A stretch of DNA of 6,897 bases from Pseudomonadota bacterium. GTDB lineage: Bacteria; Desulfobacterota; Desulfovibrionia; Desulfovibrionales; Desulfovibrionaceae. Of the stretch, positions 1-5,278 are shown in pieces. The stretch spans positions 1 through 6,897 of the forward strand of contig JAFABC010000147.1 in assembly GCA_023426275.1 (NCBI GenBank), given 5' to 3'. Both the position numbers and the translations under genes were made by a program. The stretch's first letter is position 1. Every line of letters begins with the position of its first letter. The notes beneath the pieces are model-generated. The model did not search any database. It had not been told where the DNA came from and was given only the letters and a program-made list of their open reading frames with translations.

Positions 1-19
1 GGCCGCCGGAGGCTTCTTC
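1..19 (-). repeat. Extragenic 19-nt motif after the regulator gene
   Basis: Read on the minus strand this is GAAGAAGCCTCCGGCGGCC, starting a few bases past the regulator's stop codon. The same motif with one mismatch follows the last gene of the window on the plus strand (6802-6820). Seen directly: two copies, both just past a stop codon, both in the sense direction of the gene. Inferred: a dispersed 3'-end repeat or the left arm of a GC-rich terminator. The window edge cuts off whatever follows. Confidence 0.5.
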
Positions 20-23
20 TCGC

Positions 24-449
24 TTAATCGGTGCTGAGAATCACGCTGAAGGCCTTGAAGAAGAACCAGACCGAATCGCCTTCCTTGATATCCAGGGACT
101 CCACGGACTCGGCGGTGATGAGCGCGCACATGGGGGTGCCGCCTTCGAGCATGCCCATGATTTCCACGGCCACGCCGTCGCCGCGGATGCCCGTGACCTT
201 GCCGGGGAAGCAGTTGCGGGCGCTGGTGCGGGCCTTGTGTTCGTCCTTGCCCAGAAGCACCCAGGGCGCCTTGACCAGGGCGGTGACCTGTCCGCCCTCG
301 ACCAGCCCGAGGCGGTCGAAACTTTCATTGGTGATCACCGAGACCACTTCGAACCCGTTTTGGGCGGCCAGGGAGATTTCGGTCAAAAGCGGACTTTTGC
401 GCACGCTGCTGACGGATCCGAAAAAGGTGTTGCGGGCGCTGGTCTTCAT
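24..449 (-). other. Possible internal translation start giving a free di-Mop (ModG-like) protein
   Basis: Inside the regulator gene, in the same frame, ATG 449 begins exactly at the first Mop domain (MKTSARN). On the minus strand AAGGAG (plus-strand 456-461) precedes it by 6 nt, a better ribosome-binding site than any seen at the full-length start. Initiation here would yield 141 aa made only of two Mop domains, about the size and layout of di-Mop molybdate-storage proteins such as ModG of Azotobacter. Sequence shows the site and the domain boundary. Use of the start is inference. The purine-rich stretch also encodes linker residues and may be chance. Confidence 0.4.
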
Positions 450-1205
450 ACGACTCTCCTTGGTGACGCAATGGTTGACGATGCGCTGGCAGTCCTGCTC
501 GGAGAAAGAGCAATAGATGGATGTCAGAACAAGACTCGAATGGCCGAGCATGACCTGGACCACGGGCAGCGGCACGCCGCCGCGCAGGAGTTCCACGGCC
601 CGTGAGTGCCGCAGGGACGTGGGGCTCACCCGTCCGGGCGGCAGGCCGGCTTTGACGGCCTGTTCGTAAAGCTTGCGGCGCACGAACCCCGGATCGAGCC
701 GGAACAGTTCCCCGCGCACGTGCCGGTTGGCCGGACTGGCCGCGAACCGGCGCACCTCCTCAAGAAACGGTTTGGGCACGATGACCTTTCGCGGGCTCTC
801 GTCGGGCTTTTTCCCGCCCAGGGAGACCGTGGACTGGCCCATGTCAATATCGACATTTTCGTTGAGCGCCAAGACCTCCCCGAGCTTGCCGCCGCTATGG
901 CGCAACATCAGATACACCAAGCGCATGCGTTCGCGGGCGCGCCGGATGGGAGCCGTGCGCGCGGCATCGCGCCAGTCATCGAAAGCGGTGCTCAGCCGTT
1001 CGATTTCCTCGGGTTCCAGATGGCGGATGTCGCGGGGAACCTTGAACAGCGCGGCCTGGCAGGGACCGGGGCCGAACAGATGCCGCCTGACCGGCCGGTC
1101 GCCCTTCTGGGACAGCAGGGATTCGGCGTGGTCGAGCAGACGCTCCAGAGCCGGGGCGTCGAGGCAGGCGATCCTTTCAAGAAGATTTTCTTCGGAAGCA
1201 CTCAT
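24..1205 (-). CDS. tunR: TunR-type molybdate/tungstate-responsive regulator (tyrosine-recombinase fold plus two Mop/TOBE domains)
   Basis: This is a cytoplasmic DNA-binding regulator of 393 aa from the ATG at 1205. Residues 1-80 resemble a core-binding helical domain, and 90-245 a XerC/D-like catalytic domain. Residues 253-322 and 323-393 are two Mop (TOBE) domains, each opening with TSARN, which bind molybdate or tungstate. Of the recombinase residues, Arg199 (LRH), His222 (LGH) and Tyr231 are kept. The first Arg is Lys107 (SGGKLGE) and the His of HxxR is Thr196 (TSLRH). This fits a DNA binder that has lost strand exchange, as known for the TunR family of sulfate reducers, which activates mod genes and responds to tungstate. 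It diverges from the mod operon, so control of that operon is inferred. The frame is open to a GTG at 1262, but no start has a good Shine-Dalgarno. ATG 1205 is chosen because 1206-1262 is AT-rich and promoter-like and because the protein then opens with an ordinary recombinase N-terminus. Confidence 0.9.
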   Translation of the reverse strand: MSASEENLLERIACLDAPALERLLDHAESLLSQKGDRPVRRHLFGPGPCQAALFKVPRDIRHLEPEEIERLSTAFDDWRDAARTAPIRRARERMRLVYLMLRHSGGKLGEVLALNENVDIDMGQSTVSLGGKKPDESPRKVIVPKPFLEEVRRFAASPANRHVRGELFRLDPGFVRRKLYEQAVKAGLPPGRVSPTSLRHSRAVELLRGGVPLPVVQVMLGHSSLVLTSIYCSFSEQDCQRIVNHCVTKESRMKTSARNTFFGSVSSVRKSPLLTEISLAAQNGFEVVSVITNESFDRLGLVEGGQVTALVKAPWVLLGKDEHKARTSARNCFPGKVTGIRGDGVAVEIMGMLEGGTPMCALITAESVESLDIKEGDSVWFFFKAFSVILSTD

Positions 1206-1258
1206 AATGCGCAGCAATAGCCAAGGATAGTTGTGTTGTAAAGAATATAGAGGATACA

Positions 1259-1282
1259 TCACGAATAGTACTTTTGGCGTGT
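1259..1282. promoter_or_regulatory. Putative TunR site 1, at the regulator's own start region
   Basis: TCACGA (1259-1264) is followed after 12 bases by GCGTGT (1277-1282), matching the design TCACGA-N12-TCGTGA of site 2 at four of six right-arm positions. It overlaps the region upstream of the regulator ATG. On the minus strand a weak -10-like TACTAT lies inside it (plus 1265-1270) and another, TATATT, lies just downstream (plus 1244-1249). Occupancy here would fit autoregulation. Weakest of the three sites. Confidence 0.45.
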
Positions 1283-1338
1283 CAGTGAAAAATAAGCTTG
1301 CACAGGCTTTGATTGCGACTGGAGTTATGCAGGAACTA

Positions 1339-1362
1339 TCACGACTATTAGAATTATCGTGA
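1339..1362. promoter_or_regulatory. Putative TunR site 2, near-symmetric 24-bp inverted repeat
   Basis: Perfect arms TCACGA (1339-1344) and TCGTGA (1357-1362) flank 12 bases that contain a second matched pair, ATT (1347-1349) and AAT (1352-1354). The centre is at 1350.5. Two arms around a central spacer resemble a XerC/D-type core site, as expected if the regulator binds through its recombinase fold. The published TunR motif is about 30 bp, which would be 1336-1365 here. Binding is inferred from symmetry, repetition and position. Confidence 0.65.
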
Positions 1363-1388
1363 CACTGAGTAACGAAGGGTATTCGCTG

Positions 1389-1412
1389 TCACGACTGTTC
1401 GACGAACGGTGC
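1389..1412. promoter_or_regulatory. Putative TunR site 3, just upstream of the mod operon promoter
   Basis: TCACGA (1389-1394), then 12 bases, then CGGTGC (1407-1412). The right arm is poor, but an internal perfect inverted repeat GTTCG-A-CGAAC (1397-1407) adds symmetry. The left arm repeats GTCACGACT exactly, and the site starts 50 bp after site 2. It ends two bases before a -35-like TTGGTT, a position typical for an activator. Confidence 0.5.
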
Positions 1413-1414
1413 AG

Positions 1415-1441
1415 TTGGTTTTTTTGACGGCTTGTTATAGG
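1415..1441 (+). promoter_or_regulatory. Weak candidate promoter of the hydrolase-modCAB operon
   Basis: TTGGTT (1415-1420) and TATAGG (1436-1441) are separated by 15 bp, shorter than the usual 17. Both hexamers are poor, which would suit an activator-dependent promoter with site 3 directly upstream. No better pair was found between 1380 and 1500. The start of transcription would fall near 1448, giving a leader of about 50 nt before ATG 1500. Confidence 0.3.
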
Positions 1442-1499
1442 CTGCGCCAACTTGTGGCCCCGGAAGACTCCGGTGGCCGGATGCGACGCAGGAGGCAGC

Positions 1500-2210
1500 A
1501 TGGCGACGTTCGTTTGCGTACATGGCGCGTTTCAGGGCGGCTGGGTTTTTAAAAACATGGCGGAGACGCTTTTTACCCTGGGCCACACGGTGTTCGCTCC
1601 GACCTTTTCCGGCTGCGGATACCATCGCCACAGTCTGGACCAAAGCCTGGGGCTTGGCGCCTATGTTCGCGAGCTGACGGAATTTCTGGAACTTGAGGAC
1701 CTGCGCGACGTCATTTTGGTCGCCCACAGCTATTCGGGCATCGTGTGCGCCGCGACCATGCCGGCTATTCGCGACCGGGTCGCCTCCACGATCTACGTCG
1801 AAGGCATCATACCCAAGCCCGGAGCCTCGTTTGCCGCGCTTGGCGGCGAGCCGTTTACGGCCATGCTGGAGTCCCGGCGCATCGACGGCGGGCTCGTCGC
1901 CCCCTGGCAGGCGGCCATGTTCGGCGTGGCCGGCTCCCCGGATGAAGACTGGTTCATGAGCCGGCTGGCCCCGTTCCCCATGGCCGCCTTCACCGAGTCC
2001 GTTCCCGACGGGGCGCTCGCCTTCCCGGACAAGCGCGCCTACGTGCGCTGTCTGGACAATCCCAATCCCATGCTGGTGGCCATGGCCGAGCGCGCCAAGG
2101 GGCTTGGGTTTGCCATGCATACGATCAAAAGCGGGCACTGCCCGCAAATCACCGTGCCGGTCGAGCTGGCCCGGCTGCTGGCTTCCCTGGCCGAAAACGG
2201 AATGGAGTAG
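1500..2210 (+). CDS. Alpha/beta hydrolase, esterase or hydroxynitrile-lyase-like
   Basis: A 236-aa cytoplasmic alpha/beta-hydrolase. The HGAFQGGW segment (8-15) is the oxyanion-loop signature of the AB_hydrolase_6 group, which includes plant SABP2/hydroxynitrile-lyase-like esterases. The nucleophile is Ser77 in AHSYSG, where family members usually have GHSxGG. The likely acid is Asp186 and the likely base His213 in SGHCP, so the triad looks complete. ATG 1500 is chosen because AGGAGG (1490-1495) precedes it; an in-frame TTG at 1452 lacks such a site. It is the first gene of the operon and ends 3 nt before modC, so the two are probably translationally coupled. Substrate cannot be read from the sequence. 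A role in molybdate or tungstate metabolism is suggested only by position, and a passenger role is possible. Confidence 0.85.
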   Translation: MATFVCVHGAFQGGWVFKNMAETLFTLGHTVFAPTFSGCGYHRHSLDQSLGLGAYVRELTEFLELEDLRDVILVAHSYSGIVCAATMPAIRDRVASTIYVEGIIPKPGASFAALGGEPFTAMLESRRIDGGLVAPWQAAMFGVAGSPDEDWFMSRLAPFPMAAFTESVPDGALAFPDKRAYVRCLDNPNPMLVAMAERAKGLGFAMHTIKSGHCPQITVPVELARLLASLAENGME

Positions 2211-2213
2211 GGC

Positions 2214-2957
2214 ATGGTGCTGCAGGCGCGTTTGCAAAAAAAGCTGCCGCATTTTCTCCTGGACGTGGAGTTGTCCTGTCCGGCCGGGGCCATCCTGGCC
2301 GTGACCGGTCCTTCGGGATCGGGCAAGACCACGGTGTTGCGGATGCTGGCCGGTCTGGAAGAGCCCGATACGGGCCGTATCTTCATGGGCGACGAGGTCT
2401 GGCGGGATACGGAGAAGGGCGTGCGCGTCAATCCGCGCAAGCGCGGGGTGGGGCTCGTCTTTCAGGAATACTCCCTTTTCCCGCATATGACCCTGGCCCA
2501 AAACGTGGCCTATGCCACCAAGGACGTCGCTTTCGCGCAGCATCTGCTGGATCTTTTCGGCATCGCCCATCTGGCCGAGGCCCGTCCCACCTCCATGTCC
2601 GGCGGGGAACGGCAGCGCGGGGCCCTGTGCCAGGCCCTGGCCCGCCGGCCCAAGGCCCTGCTGCTCGACGAACCGTTTTCCGCCCTGGACGCCGCCACCC
2701 GCATTACTTTGCGCGGGGAGCTTCTGGCCGTGCGCGAGCGGTTCGCCATTCCCATCGTGCATGTGACCCATGATCTGGCCGAGGCCGCGCTGCTCGGGGA
2801 TCAGGTCGTGACCATCAACCGGGGAAAAATCGACCGGGATTGGTTTGGCCGCCAGCTGCGGATGTACCGCGACGAGCGCCAGGCCCTGCTCGACCGTTAT
2901 GATGGCGGCGCGTCCGTTCCGACGGTCGACGAGATCCGCCTGGTCGCCTCGCTCTAA
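2214..2957 (+). CDS. modC: Molybdate-type ABC transporter ATP-binding protein, short form
   Basis: A 247-aa ABC ATPase that powers oxyanion import with the adjacent ModA and ModB. All motifs are present: Walker A GPSGSGKTT (32-40), Q-loop Gln84 in VFQEYSLFP, signature MSGGERQR (128-135), Walker B ALLLDEPF with Asp152 and Glu153, D-loop SALD, and switch His186 in VTHD. Classical ModC proteins are about 350 aa with a C-terminal Mop/TOBE domain. This one stops about 60 residues after the switch His and has no such domain, while the divergent regulator has two. The start ATG overlaps the end of the hydrolase gene region by only a 3-nt gap; GGAG at 2204-2207 serves as ribosome-binding site. Sulfate or tungstate specificity cannot be ruled out from the ATPase alone; ModA and ModB favour molybdate/tungstate. 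Confidence 0.9.
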   Translation: MVLQARLQKKLPHFLLDVELSCPAGAILAVTGPSGSGKTTVLRMLAGLEEPDTGRIFMGDEVWRDTEKGVRVNPRKRGVGLVFQEYSLFPHMTLAQNVAYATKDVAFAQHLLDLFGIAHLAEARPTSMSGGERQRGALCQALARRPKALLLDEPFSALDAATRITLRGELLAVRERFAIPIVHVTHDLAEAALLGDQVVTINRGKIDRDWFGRQLRMYRDERQALLDRYDGGASVPTVDEIRLVASL

Positions 2958-2985
2958 AACCCGTCACTCGTAAGGAGGAACGCAC

Positions 2986-3705
2986 ATGCGACGCATCGTC
3001 CTGACCCTGGCCCTGGTGCTGTGCCTTGCCGGCAACGCCATGGCCGAAAATCTGCTCATCGCCTCCGGCGCGGGCTATAAAAAGCTCGTCACCGATCTGG
3101 CCGCCGCTTTCCAAAAGGAAAGCGGCATCAAACCCGAACTGTCCTTTGGCAACATGGGACAGGTGACGAGTCAGGCCAAGGCCGGCGGGGTCATCGATGT
3201 GGTCATCGGCGAAAAAGGGTTCCTCGAGTCGGCGGGACTGTCCTTTGCCGGATCGGCCGAAATCGGCCGGGGCATCCTGGTGCTGGCCTGGCCCAAGGGC
3301 AAGACGCTGACCGCCGCCACCGACGTGGCCAAACCCGAGATCAAGCGGCTGGCCATGCCCGATCCCAAAAAGGCCATCTATGGCCGGGCCGCGTCCCAGT
3401 TCCTGAAATCCGCCGGGTTGACCCAGAAGGTCGCCGACAAGCTCCTGGTCGTGGCCACGGTGCCGCAGGTGACGACCTATATCGTCAGCGGCGAGGTCGA
3501 CGCCGGCTTCGTCAACCTGACCGACGTGATGGGGCTTGGCAATTCCATCGGCGGCTTCCTGAAGGTGGACCAGTCCCAGTACGCCCCCATCGTGATCGTG
3601 GCGGAAACGCTGTCCGAAGCGCCCAATGCCGCCACGGCCAAGAAGTTCTCCGCCTTCCTGGCCACCCCCGCGGCCAAGGCCATCGCCCAAAAGCACGGGA
3701 TGTAG
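2986..3705 (+). CDS. modA: Periplasmic molybdate/tungstate-binding protein, divergent ModA
   Basis: A 239-aa secreted solute-binding protein (SBP_bac_11/ModA type). A Sec signal peptide is clear: MRR, hydrophobic core, AMA-EN cleavage after residue 20. It would bind the oxyanion in the periplasm and hand it to ModB. The ModA pattern is recognisable (DVVIGEKGFLES, DPKKAIYGRAA, VSGEVDAGFV), but the usual AASL segment reads IASGAGYK (25-32), and the glycine/serine loop after strand two reads GNMGQV (55-60). The TTTS motif of TupA tungstate-binding proteins is absent. A strong AAGGAGG (2972-2978) precedes the ATG. It lies 28 bp after modC and ends 3 nt before modB. Binding to Mo versus W cannot be decided by reading. 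Confidence 0.88.
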   Translation: MRRIVLTLALVLCLAGNAMAENLLIASGAGYKKLVTDLAAAFQKESGIKPELSFGNMGQVTSQAKAGGVIDVVIGEKGFLESAGLSFAGSAEIGRGILVLAWPKGKTLTAATDVAKPEIKRLAMPDPKKAIYGRAASQFLKSAGLTQKVADKLLVVATVPQVTTYIVSGEVDAGFVNLTDVMGLGNSIGGFLKVDQSQYAPIVIVAETLSEAPNAATAKKFSAFLATPAAKAIAQKHGM

Positions 3706-3708
3706 GAT

Positions 3709-4398
3709 TTGTCCTGGCAGTCCATTCTCGCGGCGGCCACCGACCCCGGCGTCATCTTTTCCATCAAGCTGACGCTGGGGGTCATGGCCGTCGCGGTGCC
3801 GTTTTTTTTCCTGGTCGGCGCACCCCTGGGCTATCTGCTCGGACGGGGGCGGGGACGGCTGTTGGCCGTGCTGGATTTTCTGGTTTCCCTGCCCCTGGTG
3901 CTGCCGCCCATGGCCGTGGGCTTTTTCTTGCTGCTCATCCTCGGGCGCAAGGGGCCCATCGGCGTCCTCCTCCAGCACTTCTTCCAGATCGACATCGTGT
4001 TCAGCTTCCCCGGTCTGGTCCTGGCGGCCATCACGGCCGGCATCCCGCTGATGGTGCGGCCGGTGCAGGCGGCCGTTCGCGGGGAGCTCATGCGGCTGGT
4101 CGAGCTGTCCTCGGTGCTGGGCAAACCGCCGCTGATCACCTTCATACGCGTGGTCATGCCCCATTGCCGCAAAAGCATCGCCGCCGGCCTGTTTCTGGCC
4201 ACGGGCCGCGCCCTGGGCGAGGTCGGCGTCAGCCTGCTGCTTGGCGGCGACATCATCGGCCGTACCAACACCGTTTCGCTTGAAATTTACAATGCCGTTT
4301 TTACGGGCGAATTTTTCAAAGCCGGCGTGCTTTCCATCATGTTGGCCGCCGTGTCCCTGGCTCTGACCTTTGCCCTCAAGCGGACCGGGAGCGGGTAG
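3709..4398 (+). CDS. modB: Molybdate-type ABC transporter permease
   Basis: A 229-aa inner-membrane permease of the ModB/CysT family with about five or six hydrophobic segments (roughly 15-45, 52-80, 95-115, 155-175, 205-225). The ATPase-contact EAA loop reads ELSSVLGKPPLITFIRVVMP (132-151). The ModB hallmarks GRALGEVG and GGDIIGRTNTVSLEIYNAV follow, which separates it from TupB and sulfate permeases. It forms the ModABC importer with its neighbours. The start is TTG 3709: modA ends in the same frame at 3703-3705, so nothing further upstream is possible, and the next ATG would remove most of the first membrane helix. Only a weak GGGA (3697-3700) precedes it, so translation probably depends on coupling to modA. 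No clear terminator follows. Confidence 0.9.
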   Translation: MSWQSILAAATDPGVIFSIKLTLGVMAVAVPFFFLVGAPLGYLLGRGRGRLLAVLDFLVSLPLVLPPMAVGFFLLLILGRKGPIGVLLQHFFQIDIVFSFPGLVLAAITAGIPLMVRPVQAAVRGELMRLVELSSVLGKPPLITFIRVVMPHCRKSIAAGLFLATGRALGEVGVSLLLGGDIIGRTNTVSLEIYNAVFTGEFFKAGVLSIMLAAVSLALTFALKRTGSG

Positions 4399-4427
4399 GG
4401 AATGGTGTCTTGGTCCTGAAGGGGAGC

Positions 4428-4444
4428 TTGACAATCATTCTCAA
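4428..4444. promoter_or_regulatory. Fur-type box overlapping the feoA promoter
   Basis: TTGACAATCATTCTCAA is a 17-bp palindrome of pattern TTGAnAATnATTnTCAA, with one mismatched pair (4432/4440) around centre 4436. It matches the general 7-1-7 shape of ferric uptake regulator sites. Its first six bases are a consensus -35 TTGACA (4428-4433). A weak -10 candidate lies 15-17 bp on (TTTACT 4449-4454 or TACTCA 4451-4456). Fur bound here would block RNA polymerase, giving iron repression of the feoA pair. No Fur gene lies in the window. Confidence 0.75.
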
Positions 4445-4481
4445 TGTGTTTACTCAAAAGGCCATGCAAGGAGTACACCGC

Positions 4482-4733
4482 ATGGCCCCTCTCGAAAGTC
4501 TCGCTCACTTTCCTCCCGGAAGCCGCGTTCGCGTCGAGACCCTGTGCGATTGCCCCAGGGCGCGGGGCAGACTCTGCGCCATGGGCATCACTCCGGGCAC
4601 CGTGGTTGAGATCACCGCCGGTTGCGGCGGGCCGGTCTGCCTGCGGGCGCGGGGTGCCTGTTTTTCCATTGGCCATGGCTTGGCCGAAAAGGTGCTTGGC
4701 CGGCTGGCCGAGCCCGTGCGGCAGGTGGCCTGA
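4482..4733 (+). CDS. feoA: FeoA-family protein, cysteine-rich
   Basis: An 83-aa small SH3-like FeoA protein, normally a cytoplasmic partner of the ferrous-iron permease FeoB. The core GRLCAMGITPGTVVEI (29-44) matches the family pattern RLxxMGhxPGtxV. Six cysteines stand out: Cys22 and Cys24 (CDC), then 32, 48, 53 and 60. Standard FeoA proteins, including the next gene, have few or none, so metal or redox sensing is possible but not shown. ATG 4482 has AAGGAG (4468-4473) at 8 nt. An in-frame ATG at 4464 precedes that site and is not favoured. The gene sits directly behind the Fur-type box and is probably iron-repressed. Confidence 0.85.
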   Translation: MAPLESLAHFPPGSRVRVETLCDCPRARGRLCAMGITPGTVVEITAGCGGPVCLRARGACFSIGHGLAEKVLGRLAEPVRQVA

Positions 4734-4879
4734 TCCGCCTCCGGTCGTCCTGGCGATCGGGTGACGGACCACGGTTTTTTCCCGAAAGATAACGGACTGG
4801 TAAGGCACGCCCTTCCGCGCGTTCGGCGCACGCCGGCGGGGACTGCGGCGATGCCATCGGAAGGGGAGCGGGAGCACCC

Positions 4880-5131
4880 ATGAACGAGGATGCGGCAACG
4901 ACCGTCATCGGTCTGCGTCGATTGCAGGTGGGGCAGCGGGCCCGCATCAATCATGTGGAGGCGGCGGGCGAGTTGGGCCGGCGGCTTCGCGACATGGGTC
5001 TTGTGCCGGGGACCGAGGTCACGGTGATCGGCCGCGCGCCGCTACGGGACCCCGTGGCCCTGCGCCTGCGCGATTTCACCCTCACCCTGCGCAACAACGA
5101 AGCCGATCATATCACGGTGACGCTGCTCTAG
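4880..5131 (+). CDS. feoA: FeoA-family protein, canonical
   Basis: A second 83-aa FeoA. The family core LGRRLRDMGLVPGTEVTVIG (32-51) is followed by DPVALRLRDFTLTLRNNEAD, the usual second half ending in the strand that carries hxLR. It has no cysteine. GGAG (4871-4874) precedes the ATG. A 146-bp gap separates it from the first feoA; this holds no recognisable gene, and I see no Fur-type palindrome in it, so co-transcription from the upstream promoter is the simplest reading. The terminator at 5159-5185 closes the unit without feoB. The pair may serve a FeoB encoded elsewhere or act independently. Confidence 0.88.
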   Translation: MNEDAATTVIGLRRLQVGQRARINHVEAAGELGRRLRDMGLVPGTEVTVIGRAPLRDPVALRLRDFTLTLRNNEADHITVTLL

Positions 5132-5158
5132 TCGCTGTTTCCCCTGTTGGTGTTGCCC

Positions 5159-5185
5159 GGCCGCCTGTGTTGGCGGCCTTTTTTT
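5159..5185 (+). terminator. Intrinsic terminator of the feoA pair
   Basis: A perfect 7-bp GC stem, GGCCGCC (5159-5165) and GGCGGCC (5172-5178), with a 6-nt loop TGTGTT, is followed at once by seven T (5179-5185). It lies 28 bp after the second feoA stop. Confidence 0.92.
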
Positions 5186-5278
5186 ATGCCGTGCGTTCGG
5201 TTGCGCCGGTTTTCGGCCCGGAGTACAGGCGTGGGCCGGGTGGGCGGCCTGTGTCGCCCGCGCAGCACGGGAGAAGCT

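Noticed and set aside
24..1205. Integrase-like gene as a sign of a prophage or integrative element
   Set aside because: Two catalytic positions are altered, two Mop domains are fused to it, the neighbour is a mod operon, and no att duplication, tRNA or phage gene is visible.
606..1220. Plus-strand open frame of 204 codons
   Set aside because: Antisense to the recombinase domain of the regulator, with no domain or ribosome-binding site.
1206..1262. N-terminal extension of the regulator to the GTG at 1262
   Set aside because: The stretch is AT-rich, has no ribosome-binding site, encodes no recognisable domain and overlaps the putative site 1 and promoter-like hexamers.
1389..2771. Long minus-strand open frame (460 codons)
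   Set aside because: Antisense to the hydrolase and modC, whose motifs are unambiguous; its translation is rich in Gly, His, Gln and Arg, typical of a GC-rich shadow frame.
3709..4398. Tungstate-specific TupABC rather than ModABC
   Set aside because: The permease has the ModB hallmarks LGEVG and GRTNTVSLEIY, and the binding protein lacks the TupA TTTS motif; tungstate as a second substrate remains possible.
2815..4434. Long minus-strand open frame (539 codons)
   Set aside because: Antisense to modC, modA and modB; low-complexity translation and no recognisable domain.
4734..4879. Separate regulator site or small gene between the two feoA genes
   Set aside because: No palindrome like that at 4428-4444, no convincing small frame with a ribosome-binding site, only GC-rich sequence.
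4287..4898. Minus-strand open frame of 203 codons across the feoA region
   Set aside because: Runs antisense through the end of modB and all of the first feoA and over the Fur-type box; no recognisable motif.
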